From the NCBI GenBank assembly GCA_937862885.1, contig CALMEE010000101.1, forward strand, positions 1 to 64,000: a stretch of DNA of 64,000 bases, written 5' to 3'. A model generated the notes under the pieces. It saw only the letters and a program-made list of their open reading frames with translations. It ran no database searches and was not told the DNA's origin. This stretch comes from an uncultured Planctomycetaceae bacterium. GTDB taxonomy: Bacteria > Planctomycetota > Planctomycetia > Pirellulales > Pirellulaceae. Positions 55,019 through 63,280 of the stretch are shown here, in pieces (positions within the stretch are counted from its first letter, which is position 1; each line of letters starts with the position of its first letter). A program made the position numbers and the translations under genes.

Positions 55019-55768
55019 TCAACCGGCTTCCAACTTTGTAAATTCTTCCAAAAAAAGTTCGCGAATCGCCCGTTCGGCAACTTGATCGAAATCCAACTCC
55101 GAAGATAACGGTCGCCAGTTAAAACCGTCAATCATCCGGCTCGTTAACACGCGCACACTACCGAAGGGGGATGCAATCCCCAGTCTGCCCAAGTTGGAAT
55201 TTGACGCAGCCAATGTAAACGCAGCCGAGGTCAACGACCATAACCCGAAAACTAGGTCTTCTGGATTAAATCCCTCCGGCAACGACAAATTACCCTCTGC
55301 GATCCCATCTCGAACCACATTGGCGACGGTGTTGACACACTGACTTTCCGCGCTTTCGAACTGAGCTTGCCTTTGCGCTGAGGTTTTTTCCCAAATCGAA
55401 GGCATCCTGAGAACTTGTTGGTACAGCGAATGATGCGGATATAACTTCGCAAACAATTCCGCAGCGACTCCAATTGCCTGCATCCTTTCTCGCGCGCAGC
55501 CAGAAAACTGCACGGCCCTGCGAAATAAGTCGACGCGGTGAAAGATCGTTTGCACCGCCAAAGCCGCGATGATTTCTTCCTTGTTGCGGAAATGGTTATA
55601 GATGGTGCCTTTCGAATACTCGATGCTATCGGCAATCCGGTCCATGCTGAGACCATGATATCCTTCGCGCATCACGAACTCGTGCGCGATCTGCAAGATC
55701 CGCGCTTCACGCTGCAAAAACTCGCGTTCTTTTCTGGTGAGGTTTGACATAATGTCGATTATTGACAT
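55019..55768 (-). CDS. TetR-family regulator of the RND operon
   Basis: From ATG at 55768 the product has about 249 residues. The N-terminal HTH reads ILQIAHEFVMREGYHGLSMD and IADSIEYSKGTIYNHFRNKE, typical of TetR. The C-terminal ligand-binding half is variable. It precedes the adaptor on the same strand. GACAT/ATGTC half-sites overlap the start (55746-55768), so it probably represses itself and the pump until an inducer binds. ATG at 55750 is an alternative start that fits the operator layout. Confidence 0.88.
   Translation of the reverse strand: MSIIDIMSNLTRKEREFLQREARILQIAHEFVMREGYHGLSMDRIADSIEYSKGTIYNHFRNKEEIIAALAVQTIFHRVDLFRRAVQFSGCARERMQAIGVAAELFAKLYPHHSLYQQVLRMPSIWEKTSAQRQAQFESAESQCVNTVANVVRDGIAEGNLSLPEGFNPEDLVFGLWSLTSAAFTLAASNSNLGRLGIASPFGSVRVLTSRMIDGFNWRPLSSELDFDQVAERAIRELFLEEFTKLEAG
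55746..55768. promoter_or_regulatory. Candidate TetR operator, three half-sites
   Basis: GACATAATGTC (55746-55756) is a perfect 11-base palindrome, and a further GACAT at 55764-55768 follows after 7 bases, so the array reads GACAT, ATGTC, GACAT. It overlaps the possible start codons at 55750 and 55768, fitting autorepression. Confidence 0.6.
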
Positions 55769-55843
55769 ATCGTCATTTTTTGTCAAGGTCTGAAACAAGA
55801 TTTTGTCAAACACTGCCAAATGGCCGACGAAACAACGATACAC

Positions 55844-56089
55844 TTAAGGAAACAAGGAAGGAAAAAGCAGGCGTTTTAAGCTATTCGACAGGTACAAAGT
55901 TTCGGGGTTCACGCCGTTCACCGCCGAATGGCCACACCCTGTCGGATCACCCTCACTACCTTTCTGTGTACGCTTCAACTGACGACTTCGGCGAGACCGC
56001 CTTATACGCAGGCTGCAACACTCGATACTGGACGCGTGGCTATCGCTTACCCAGGCGGGATTCCCACCCGCTAGTCATCAAACCAACTC
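55844..56089. other. Non-coding stretch beside the attC cluster
   Basis: About 245 bases without a supported gene. Two features stand out: a 10-base direct repeat CGTTCACCGC at 55915-55924 and 56099-56108, and a small hairpin with a 5-bp stem GCGGG/CCCGC and 7-base loop (56055-56071). The composition resembles intergenic or cassette-associated sequence rather than coding DNA. It stands next to an attC-like half-site. Confidence 0.4.
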
Positions 56090-56119
56090 CAGTTCGCACG
56101 TTCACCGCTTTGTTCTGTC
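56090..56119 (-). repeat. attC-like half-site at the end of the 456-residue gene
   Basis: On the minus strand GACAGAAC, spacer AAA, then GCGGTGAAC matches the left arm seen in the attC site at 58335-58424 (GACGAAC, AAA, GCGAT). No matching right arm was found further along. It overlaps the last codons of the gene at 56102-57472, a position typical of cassette ORFs. Partial or decayed site. Confidence 0.45.
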
Positions 56120-57472
56120 TGTAGCTTTAGATTGCAGACCGTCGTCGTCTGGTATCTCTCCCACAAACGCCAAGGTTTTTCGCAAAACCAAACGAATTCT
56201 TAGCTCGGCAGGTTCAGCATTTTTCTCGGCGTCCGGTTCGTTTGTTTCCGGTTTGGGCCACACGAGAACCTTTTGCTCCTTAACTTCGAGTCCGGAATCC
56301 GGTATCTCGGATATCCAATCTCTTAACTCTTGGATAATCGCATTCCACTCGTCGCGCTCATCAGGAGGCGTTAAGCTGACTAGACGATCGACCGTACTAA
56401 AAAGTTGTTTTTTCGTGGGCGGTCGTTCGGCGTACCAACCCTGCACCAATCGTCCCTCAAAATTTGACCCTAAAAAAGCGATTGCCGTACCATTTTTAGG
56501 CGTCATCTTTTGCAGCTTCTTCAAATCAGCCGCCAAACTCATCAGGTCTACCGTCCCGCCAATGGACAGTAAATAGAACGCAAGGTCATCCAGCGAGGAT
56601 TCCAACACACCCGGCGGATCGAGGAAACCGCGTCGAACCGTATCTATCAATTCGATGCGCTGTTCAATATCCAAAGCACCCAAGACGTCCCAGTGTAGAA
56701 AAACGGGTAGTGTCAACAATGGTTCAACATCCTTGCTCTTTATCGGATCGAGTTCCGCATCAAATGGCAGAATGGGCAACATGGTATATGACTGAGAAAG
56801 CGGCCCGTCCAAACCCGCATCTTTCAACATCTGGGCAAATTCAGACTGCTCATCGAGTTTTCCGTTTTTGACTTGATCAATAAGGGCCAAATTCAAATAC
56901 ATCAGCAATTCGGGGCCGGAAGTGCTTGCGAAACTCGATTTGCGCCACGCCTCTGGCACTTCTTTGTTGGTCGCGAGGTATTTCCCGGATCCTAGGTAAT
57001 CCACGTACCAGTCGTTCCAATCACTAAAACGACGGTTGAAATCCTCGCGTGGTACAAACTGGTATGAAAGCCATAGCTTTGCGTGCAGTCCATACCTGAG
57101 TGCACGATCGCTCTTTCCTGTCCGAGCGACCGCTTTCAATTCAGATAAACTCATGTCGAACGAGTTCGAGACGATTGCTGCCGCCTGGTCTCGCGGCATC
57201 GAATCCAATAGCGAATGGATTTTTCGAACACGATCGTCGCTGATAATCTGCAGAAACACCGAGTGTGTGTCGGGCCCGCTTGCCATCATACCTCGGAGGA
57301 ATACGGTATCCGCATAGCCGCCATCGGCTGTGTCGATTGCCGTCATCAGTTCCTCTAATCCACGTTGAGCGGTAGTAGTTCGGAGTTTCTCGTCTTCTGG
57401 TCTCTGGCCCAAGGCCAAATTGGTGAACAGGAAAACAGCCGCCAAATACGACACCCAAATGTTCATTTGCAT
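56102..57472 (-). CDS. Secreted protein of unknown function, possible cassette gene
   Basis: The 456-residue protein has a signal peptide (VSYLAAVFLFTNLALG) and a helical, Leu/Asp-rich body without a recognised domain (for example SLDDLAFYLLSIGGTVDLMSLAADLKKLQK). The C-terminus is acidic and then basic. The ORF ends inside an attC-like half-site and its strand agrees with the attC orientation, both as expected for an integron cassette gene. Its own complete attC site was not found, so cassette status is inferred. ATG at 57472 is the first start; a second Met follows two codons later. Confidence 0.6.
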   Translation of the reverse strand: MQMNIWVSYLAAVFLFTNLALGQRPEDEKLRTTTAQRGLEELMTAIDTADGGYADTVFLRGMMASGPDTHSVFLQIISDDRVRKIHSLLDSMPRDQAAAIVSNSFDMSLSELKAVARTGKSDRALRYGLHAKLWLSYQFVPREDFNRRFSDWNDWYVDYLGSGKYLATNKEVPEAWRKSSFASTSGPELLMYLNLALIDQVKNGKLDEQSEFAQMLKDAGLDGPLSQSYTMLPILPFDAELDPIKSKDVEPLLTLPVFLHWDVLGALDIEQRIELIDTVRRGFLDPPGVLESSLDDLAFYLLSIGGTVDLMSLAADLKKLQKMTPKNGTAIAFLGSNFEGRLVQGWYAERPPTKKQLFSTVDRLVSLTPPDERDEWNAIIQELRDWISEIPDSGLEVKEQKVLVWPKPETNEPDAEKNAEPAELRIRLVLRKTLAFVGEIPDDDGLQSKATDRTKR

Positions 57473-57544
57473 GCCTCTCTTCGAAATAATGTGACGAATA
57501 TGAATTGAATGCAGCCAAACTCGAATCGGTTTTTGCGGACGAGG

Positions 57545-57581
57545 AATTCAATGCCCGCTCCGGTGCACCGTCTTGTTCGCC
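57545..57581 (-). repeat. attC left half-site after the GxxExxY gene
   Basis: On the minus strand GGCGAAC (57581-57575), spacer AAG, then ACGGTGCACCGGAG follows the left-arm pattern of the two complete sites, including the extra base before CACC. GGCGAAC is the complement of TTCGCC at 58092-58087, the upstream end of the same cassette. No right arm was found before the next gene at 57472, so this site is incomplete. Confidence 0.6.
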
Positions 57582-57611
57582 ACGTTTAGTTCTGAAGCGA
57601 CCGGCTATTCT

Positions 57612-57640
57612 ACCACGAAGGACACGAAGAGCACGAAGGA
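57612..57640 (+). repeat. Inverted repeat copy downstream of the GxxExxY gene
   Basis: The first 21 bases (57612-57632) are the exact reverse complement of 58020-58040. The sequence consists of CACGAAG-type 10-base units (ACCACGAAGG, ACACGAAG, GCACGAAGG). It ends two bases before the stop codon of the gene at 57642. Confidence 0.9.
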
Positions 57641-57641
57641 A

Positions 57642-58046
57642 TCAGAGTACGAAGCGTTTAATGCCATCTTTCAATTTTGTCACGTTAAAGTTGATCAGCA
57701 ATCCGGTCTTTACACCCGCCAATTTCATGTAGGTCAACAGTTGGGCTTCGTGAATGCCCCTGATTTCCTCGACGCTCTTCAATTCGACGATCAACTGTTT
57801 TTCGATGAGAATGTCAATTCGGTACCCACAATCGAGCCGCACATCCTTGTAGTGTACCGGCAACGCCAATTGCAGTTCAATATTGATACTGTTCCGGGTC
57901 AGCTCATGAGCCAGACATTGTTCGTACGTCGATTCCAGCAGGCCTGGCCCGAGATACCGATGAACCTCGATGGCACAACCGATCACGCGATTGGAAAGTT
58001 GGTCAAACTCCATTTTCGCGCTCTTCGTGTCCTTCGTGGTTGACAT
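57642..58046 (-). CDS. GxxExxY protein (PD-(D/E)XK-like)
   Basis: From ATG at 58046 the product has 134 residues. The name-giving GPGLLESTYEQCL (GxxExxY) lies in the N-terminal half. LDCGYRIDILIEKQLIVELKSVE shows the Asp...Glu-x-Lys of PD-(D/E)XK nucleases. The N-terminal MSTTKDTKSAKM is encoded by the right copy of the CACGAAG repeat. Function is unknown; the fold suggests a nuclease. It lies in an integron-type cassette and is bracketed by 21-bp inverted repeats. ATG at 58073 is an alternative start, 19 bases inside the cassette. Earlier family members are often scattered singly, which fits mobility. Confidence 0.88.
   Translation of the reverse strand: MSTTKDTKSAKMEFDQLSNRVIGCAIEVHRYLGPGLLESTYEQCLAHELTRNSINIELQLALPVHYKDVRLDCGYRIDILIEKQLIVELKSVEEIRGIHEAQLLTYMKLAGVKTGLLINFNVTKLKDGIKRFVL
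58020..58040 (+). repeat. Inverted repeat copy at the start of the GxxExxY gene
   Basis: Exact reverse complement of 57612-57632 (21 of 21 bases). It lies within the first codons of the gene at 57642-58046 and so encodes a Thr/Lys/Asp-rich leader. Confidence 0.9.
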
Positions 58047-58086
58047 CTTTTCCATGAGTCGTTGCCAATGCACCGACCCCCTGAGT

Positions 58087-58178
58087 GGCGAACGACCGCG
58101 ATCACCCCGCCGCCGCCGAAAAACTATGATTCAAATTTACGTCCGAACGGCGACTGGGGTGCATCGCATTGTTATGCC
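58087..58178 (-). repeat. Complete attC site 1
   Basis: Read on the minus strand: GGCATAAC, spacer AAT, GCGATGCACCCC, a GC-rich centre, GGGGTGATCGC, spacer GGTC, GTTCGCC. The inner arms pair fully except for one extra G in the left arm (complement of 58162), the position of the extrahelical base in integron attC sites. Further inner pairing (CGCCG/CGGCG) extends the stem. The orientation follows from this extra base and from the AACAAT after the left box. Confidence 0.85.
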
Positions 58179-58334
58179 GGATTTCTTTTGACTTGGCGGG
58201 TGAATGCGGGCGCACTCCGTTCTCTTGGGTGGCCGAGCGTCCCACCATCCATCGTCATTGTCGGCAATTCTCATTGCCCCGGCAAGCAGTCTGCTATCAA
58301 AATTTCAGCTGCAGGTTTCGTCGCCCTGGGTTTA

Positions 58335-58424
58335 GCATAACGCCCGCGATAACCGAGTGCGAGCGAAAAAAACTACCATCAATTGGCGGCTTTTCGAACA
58401 CTTCGATTCATCGCTTTGTTCGTC
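58335..58424 (-). repeat. Complete attC site 2
   Basis: Read on the minus strand: GACGAAC, spacer AAA, GCGATGAATCGAAGTG, centre, CGCACTCGGTTATCGC, spacer GGGC, GTTATGC. The arms pair over about 13 positions with one mismatch and two unpaired bases, one of them the same extra G after GCGAT as in site 1. The GTTATGC right box matches the next site's left box GCATAAC. Confidence 0.85.
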
Positions 58425-58823
58425 GGTGTTCTGGCGTAACGGACGATTCTGACCTCACCATCGAGTAACAATAAACGAACAATAAAAGGACAGGCTTCAA
58501 GCGTCGGGTATCTTCATTCGTAGCGTGCTGATGGCTCATCGGCCTCTACTTAAACCGCGCCGCTTTTTGATTTCTCCTCAAACGTCCCTCTGGACCGTTC
58601 CGGCCCCGCTCGCGCAACATGCCCAACACAGATCAACGGCAGAATCGACAAGGCATCTTGACGCTTGTTTCCTAGTACGCCCTCGGCTAACGGCTGAACG
58701 AGCCTGTGTCGATTGCTCCCAATTCGGAAAAACTCTAACTTGTGAACGGTTGCGTTTGACGGAACTGGCGTTGCAAGTTAAAGATTAGTAAGCAAACTTC
58801 AACAAACGGATAAAGCCCAAATC
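58425..58823. other. Intergenic region after the attC cluster
   Basis: About 400 bases between the last attC site and the dehydrogenase gene. No gene, further attC arm or integrase fragment was recognised. Confidence 0.5.
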
Positions 58824-59795
58824 GTGAATATCGTCGTTGGATATCAAGCTTCTGCTGAACACGTCGCGCGAATTCGCGCAGCTGCACCCAAAAGCACTGT
58901 CGTCGTAGCTGACGCGGCAACATTGGCTGAGCTATTATTGACGGCCGACATTTTTGTTGGACATGTGAAGACCTGGGTGGACTGGCCAGCCATTGTGGCG
59001 AAGGGTAAATTGCGGTGGATTCAATCGTCGGCGGCTGGCCTCGATCATTGTCTAGCGAAACCGGTCAAACAGGCAAGTATTTTTGTCAGCAGTGCATCAG
59101 CATTATTTGCAGATCAGGTGGCCGAGCAGACGCTGGCGTTGACACTCGGTTTACTACGGAGGATCCATTGGTTTGTGCGCGCCGAAACCGCACGCCGTTA
59201 CGAACGCTTACCGACCGACGACTTGCATGGTAAACGCGTCGCGATTATCGGCTTCGGCGGCAATGGTCAACGCATTGCCGAGGTGCTCAAACCTTTCCGC
59301 GTTTCGTTACGCGCCGTTGATTATTTCGCAGACCAAGAGTTCGATGGTGTGCAAGTTTTTCCACCTGAGCAACTGCGGGACGCAATTCGCGACGCGGAAC
59401 TTGCGATCATCACGCTTCCCCTAACTGAAGCGACTCGATTCCTGTTTGGAAAGAGTGAATTCAGGGCGATGCCTGCTGGCGCTTATCTGATTAACGTGGG
59501 ACGGGGTGAGGTGGTTCGGGAAGCTGATTTGGTCGCGGCGCTGAATTCTGAGCAGTTGGCTGGTGCAGGACTTGATGTCGCTGAAGTTGAACCGCTACCG
59601 CCATCAAGTGCGCTGTGGGGTCATCCTAAAGTAATCATTTCACCACATGTCGGTGCCCAGGGAAAAATGCGAAACGACCGTGTTACCGAGCTGTTTTGCT
59701 TAAACTTACCGCGTTTCCTAAATGGTCAGCCCTTGATCAATCAAGTTGAGAAAGAGTTAGGCTTTCCAAGACCCGAGAATCGCTTTTCAGGATAG
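58824..59795 (+). CDS. D-2-hydroxyacid dehydrogenase
   Basis: The 323-residue NAD-dependent enzyme has a Rossmann motif GFGGNGQRI, the catalytic Arg in INVGRGEVVREADL, Glu in AEVEPLPPSSALW and His in SPHVGAQG. It reduces 2-ketoacids or oxidises D-2-hydroxyacids. The N-terminal sugar-acid-like specificity is not clear. The start is GTG at 58824. A possible neighbour function is not evident; the next gene is convergent. Confidence 0.88.
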   Translation: MNIVVGYQASAEHVARIRAAAPKSTVVVADAATLAELLLTADIFVGHVKTWVDWPAIVAKGKLRWIQSSAAGLDHCLAKPVKQASIFVSSASALFADQVAEQTLALTLGLLRRIHWFVRAETARRYERLPTDDLHGKRVAIIGFGGNGQRIAEVLKPFRVSLRAVDYFADQEFDGVQVFPPEQLRDAIRDAELAIITLPLTEATRFLFGKSEFRAMPAGAYLINVGRGEVVREADLVAALNSEQLAGAGLDVAEVEPLPPSSALWGHPKVIISPHVGAQGKMRNDRVTELFCLNLPRFLNGQPLINQVEKELGFPRPENRFSG

Positions 59796-59804
59796 CGAAT
59801 TGAG

Positions 59805-60911
59805 TCAATAGGCGAACTGGTCGGATATGTCACGCAAATATTCGATCGCGTCTTCCAAGGATGTGGTCTCGATTCCGCAAACTCGACCTTGCCGATCACA
59901 TTCAGCCAAAATCATCAACTCATCAAAGCTCTCGTTTTCTCGCAGCCGGGTCTTTGCGCGATGTCCGAGACGCCCGTCTCGGTACTTGTGAGCCTGCATG
60001 TGATTTTCCACCAACCACAACGTGCGCGGAGTAACGTAATCGCAAATCGCCTCGACACCAGCGGCCACATGATTCTCAGGGTCAATGCCTTTCCCGACGT
60101 CGTGCAACAACGCGGCCAACAAAAACTCTTCGTCATAGGGGAGTCGATCCATTGCGCGATCGAACACCTGCAAACTATGGTAGAGCACATCCCCTTCCGG
60201 ATGATAGCGAACATCTTGTTGAATAGAATCCAAAGGGAGCAACAAAGCAAAATAGAGTTGGAATCGGTCGATCTTCGACTCACGGTCTTTTAGTTCCAAG
60301 TCCAAGTCGATACCAGGATATTCGAGCCTCAATAACTGTTCGAGTTGATTGATGTTGGCACGCTCCACAGGTTTTCCTGTGATGCTGCTAATGAAAACAT
60401 GATTCAGCATATTTCTTGCGTAAACGGTCAACTCGAACTTAAATCGGTCGCGAATGTGCAGATGTTGGTAGACTTGGGATCGCCCTTGTTTAACCACCCG
60501 CTTGCGCGTGACTTGGCTGAAAACCCCGTGATATTCCAGCTCTCCGCGGATAGCATCGAGTGAATCGGAGAAAAGGTGCAGATCGATGTCGGACCCGTGG
60601 CGGATGTGGCCCGTCAGCACGCTTCCCAATAATCGGGGATTAAATCGCGTCAGCAATCTCATCAATCGCAATGCCTCTAATCTCATATCACGCAGCAGTA
60701 GATGGCTTTTTTCACCTTCGTACATCTGAGCGAGAATTCGAATTTGCTCGCGAATTTCTAGATTGCTGGGGAGGTCCGCTGGCTTAACCCAGCCAATTTG
60801 TACGCTCCGGGCAGCCTTCATTTTTGCGCGATAATACTCCGTTTCTTCACGCGAATAGAGCAAGCGGGCCGCTTGCCAGGCAATTTGCCGTCGTAATTTG
60901 GATAACTCCAT
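59805..60911 (-). CDS. Nucleotidyltransferase-HD domain protein
   Basis: From ATG at 60911 the 368-residue protein joins an N-terminal helical part and a DNA-polymerase-beta-like nucleotidyltransferase motif (GSVLTGHIRHGSDIDLHLFS, with GS and SDxD). The HD domain (YHSLQVFDRAM, LLHDVGKG, DPENHVAAGV and ENH) follows at the C-terminus. The set-up resembles GlnD/CCA-like bifunctional enzymes, but the exact nucleotidyl target is unknown. It ends 9 bases from the convergent dehydrogenase. The upstream frame to 61043 adds 44 non-family residues. Confidence 0.8.
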   Translation of the reverse strand: MELSKLRRQIAWQAARLLYSREETEYYRAKMKAARSVQIGWVKPADLPSNLEIREQIRILAQMYEGEKSHLLLRDMRLEALRLMRLLTRFNPRLLGSVLTGHIRHGSDIDLHLFSDSLDAIRGELEYHGVFSQVTRKRVVKQGRSQVYQHLHIRDRFKFELTVYARNMLNHVFISSITGKPVERANINQLEQLLRLEYPGIDLDLELKDRESKIDRFQLYFALLLPLDSIQQDVRYHPEGDVLYHSLQVFDRAMDRLPYDEEFLLAALLHDVGKGIDPENHVAAGVEAICDYVTPRTLWLVENHMQAHKYRDGRLGHRAKTRLRENESFDELMILAECDRQGRVCGIETTSLEDAIEYLRDISDQFAY

Positions 60912-61104
60912 GAAACTCGTCGAAACCGAAATCCAGACAAAGAGGTAACTGTAACTTGTAGATTGGTAGAGGAGGGTGGGTGGACCAAGCCCGATCAATG
61001 GCCGATTCTTCAAGAGGATTTTAGTGCTATTGGCCACCATCAATCAACTGAGAAACGTCCATCTTCGCATTTTCACGCATTTTTTTGCAAATGACGTTGT
61101 ATCC

Positions 61105-61116
61105 AAACGCTCGTTT
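61105..61116. promoter_or_regulatory. Candidate TetR operator
   Basis: AAACG-CT-CGTTT is a palindrome with only the centre off, lying about 45-75 bases before the possible starts of the TetR gene. A nearby GTTTG (61125-61129) could be another half-site. Such AAACG/CGTTT palindromes fit TetR-type autorepression. Confidence 0.45.
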
Positions 61117-61160
61117 AATACACTTGTTTGAATCAGTGCCAATTTTGGATCTTGGTCAAC

Positions 61161-61823
61161 ATGTCGGAAGTGAAGTTGCGGATGTCTAGCGATAAAACCA
61201 AACACAAAATCTTGATGGCGGCGGGTCCAATCTTCGCGGAAAAGGGTATGCAGCACGCTACCATCCGGGAAATATGCGCTGCGGCGGAAGTGAACTTGGC
61301 CAGCGTCAATTATTATTTCACGGACAAAGCCACACTGTATTTGGAGACCGTACATTTCGCGCGTGCTTCGCAAAACATGAAGTTTCCGTTTCCTGATTGG
61401 GACTCCCACACGCCGGCAGAGTATCGCTTGCGCGGGTTCGTGAAGACGCTTTTGCAACGAATTGTGGCGCTGCGTGAAGCGCCATGGCAAGTTCGCTTGT
61501 TGATGAACGAAGTACTCCAACCAACAGAAACTTGCCAAGTGATTGTCAGGGACTATTTTCAACCGATATTCGACCGTCTGTTGGCAATTATTGACGAGTT
61601 GACCGGTGAGCCGCTGCCCAACGACCTGCGAATCAAGCTGGGGTTTGGCGTAATCGCTCATTGCTTGTTTTACCGGTACTCGAATAGCGTGGCTTCGTTC
61701 ATGATCGCGCCGGACGAGCAGGAATATTTCAATTGGGATCAATTAGCCAGCTACATCAGTGAGTTTTGCATTGCTGCAATTCGCCATGGAAATTGGAGCG
61801 AGTTAGCGGCCGGTCGGACTTGA
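61161..61823 (+). CDS. TetR-family regulator of the second RND operon
   Basis: From ATG at 61161 (or 61182) the product has about 220 residues. The HTH contains ATIREICAAAEVNLASVNYY followed by FTDKATLY, and the C-terminal half (FVKTLLQRIVALREAPWQVR and the following helices) resembles the CecR/CerR type. It stands directly before an adaptor and a permease gene on the same strand, so it most likely controls that pump. A further TTG at 61128 is less likely. Confidence 0.88.
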   Translation: MSEVKLRMSSDKTKHKILMAAGPIFAEKGMQHATIREICAAAEVNLASVNYYFTDKATLYLETVHFARASQNMKFPFPDWDSHTPAEYRLRGFVKTLLQRIVALREAPWQVRLLMNEVLQPTETCQVIVRDYFQPIFDRLLAIIDELTGEPLPNDLRIKLGFGVIAHCLFYRYSNSVASFMIAPDEQEYFNWDQLASYISEFCIAAIRHGNWSELAAGRT

Positions 61824-61900
61824 ACGATACCTTAAAGCTTTCATATTCACTTTGCGATTATCGCAGTTTCACTATTTAAACATCAAATTCAACGAGCTGT

Positions 61901-63280
61901 ATGCAGAAAATCGATTCCACGCCAGACCAGCCCATCAAGCTTTCCAAAATGATCACCAAGACAATCATTTCAGCCTCGATCTTGTGTGTTGGCTTTACAA
62001 TCATGATTGCTTTAGGGGCGTTGCGACAAGACCCGGCCGATAAGCCGGTGGTTGAAACGACCCCCTTGGTACGCACGTTTGCCGCGGTCGAGTTTTTTGG
62101 GCAAATGGAGCTGTCGGTAAGTGGACAAGTAATCCCCTATCGCGAAACCAAGGTTGCCGCCCAAGTAGCTGGCGTCGTGGCCAGCCGATCAGAATGCGCG
62201 GAGGTCGGGACCTACGTCAATGCAAACGACATACTTCTGACCATCGATCAGGAGAATTTGCTGTTGGATAAACAGCGGCTTACGGCCGAATTGCTTCAAT
62301 CGGAAACTTTGTTGCGGGAACTGGAATCCGAGAAGCGCGGTGTCGAACAAGATATCCAGTTGGCCAAGGAAGAAGTGGCGCTTTTAACTGCCGATAAGGA
62401 GCGAAAAACCTCATTGAAGGGTTCCGTAGCCCAATCGACGATTGAACAAGCGGAGCGCAGCTTGATCAATGCCCGGAAATCATTGCAATCGCTGGAAAAT
62501 TCCTTGTTGCTGATGCACACGCGCGAATCGCGGCTGCAGGCGGGAATCAACGTAACCAAGGCGTTATTAGACCGAAACGAAGTCGACTTAGCGCGTACAA
62601 ATATTCGCGCACCGATTTCCGGCGTCGTCGTAAGTGCTCCGGTGCAGCAAGGAGACATGGTGACTGTTGGCACCGTTGTGGCGACGATCAACGATATATC
62701 GCGGCTGGAAGTGCAGTGTAACTTGAGACTGGATCAACTTGAATGGTTGCTTGAGTACAGCGGTATCGAGGCCGAAGCCTTGGAAGACACACATCGTTTG
62801 CCAAGGTTGCCTGTAGAAATCACAACGCGGCAGGGCCCCGAGGCGGGAATTTGGCAGGGAGAGTTGAGCCGTTTTGAGGGGGTTGGGTTGGACGAACGGA
62901 CCAAAACCGCGCCCATCAGGATTGACGTAAAGAATCCGGCGACCACAACCACTCGCGGGCTGCGAACCCTCGTGCAAAATTCTTTAGTCAACGTACGGAT
63001 AAAAATTGAAACCGGAGGAGATCGGTTGGCGAAAGAGTTCCTGGCGTTTCCGGCAACGGCGGTTCAGCCAGGCAACTTTGTATGGGTGGTCGAAGATGGC
63101 AAATTAAAACGATGTAACGTGAAAATCGTGAATCAAATTGGTGAAGACAAAGAAAAAGGGATGCCTGCATTAGTTGTTGTGCTTGTCAATGGAGAACTGA
63201 AGATGGGAGATCGCGTTGTCGTCTCGCCTGTGGCGCAGCCAATTGTGGGGACTCGAGTACGGGAGACTGACGCTTCATGA
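61901..63280 (+). CDS. RND efflux adaptor (HlyD/MFP family)
   Basis: The 459-residue protein has a signal anchor (TIISASILCVGFTIMIALGAL). A lipoyl-type half begins ELSVSGQVIPYRETKVAAQV, a coiled-coil hairpin follows (about 120-220), and the second lipoyl half contains TNIRAPISGVVVSAPVQQGD. It links the pump to an outer-membrane channel. Its stop overlaps the next ATG (ATGA at 63277-63280), so it is translationally coupled to the permease. It starts about 77 bases after the TetR gene. Confidence 0.9.
   Translation: MQKIDSTPDQPIKLSKMITKTIISASILCVGFTIMIALGALRQDPADKPVVETTPLVRTFAAVEFFGQMELSVSGQVIPYRETKVAAQVAGVVASRSECAEVGTYVNANDILLTIDQENLLLDKQRLTAELLQSETLLRELESEKRGVEQDIQLAKEEVALLTADKERKTSLKGSVAQSTIEQAERSLINARKSLQSLENSLLLMHTRESRLQAGINVTKALLDRNEVDLARTNIRAPISGVVVSAPVQQGDMVTVGTVVATINDISRLEVQCNLRLDQLEWLLEYSGIEAEALEDTHRLPRLPVEITTRQGPEAGIWQGELSRFEGVGLDERTKTAPIRIDVKNPATTTTRGLRTLVQNSLVNVRIKIETGGDRLAKEFLAFPATAVQPGNFVWVVEDGKLKRCNVKIVNQIGEDKEKGMPALVVVLVNGELKMGDRVVVSPVAQPIVGTRVRETDAS

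Larger units (their letters stand above)
57575..58424 (-). mobile_element. Integron-type cassette cluster without integrase (CALIN-like)
   Basis: Two complete attC sites (58335-58424 and 58087-58178) and a half-site (57545-57581) are in one orientation on the minus strand. Cassette 1 runs from 58340 to 58093 and has no clear gene. Cassette 2 runs from 58092 to about 57575 and holds the GxxExxY gene. In both, the first six bases (TTATGC, TTCGCC) are the complement of the left box of the cassette's own site (GCATAAC, GGCGAAC), the rule produced by integrase-mediated insertion. No tyrosine integrase lies in the window. Confidence 0.75.

Noticed and set aside
56055-56071. T-arm-like hairpin suggesting a tRNA remnant
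   Set aside because: The 5-bp stem with a 7-base loop lacks the TTCGA-type loop and there are no other tRNA arms around it.
58087-58178. Reading the attC sites in plus orientation
   Set aside because: The extra base lies in the arm that is the left one on the minus strand, and the flanking genes and half-sites agree with the minus orientation.
58200-58340. Small plus-strand ORF (46 residues, GTG start) ending in an attC box
   Set aside because: No good ribosome binding site, opposite to the site orientation and no recognisable protein.
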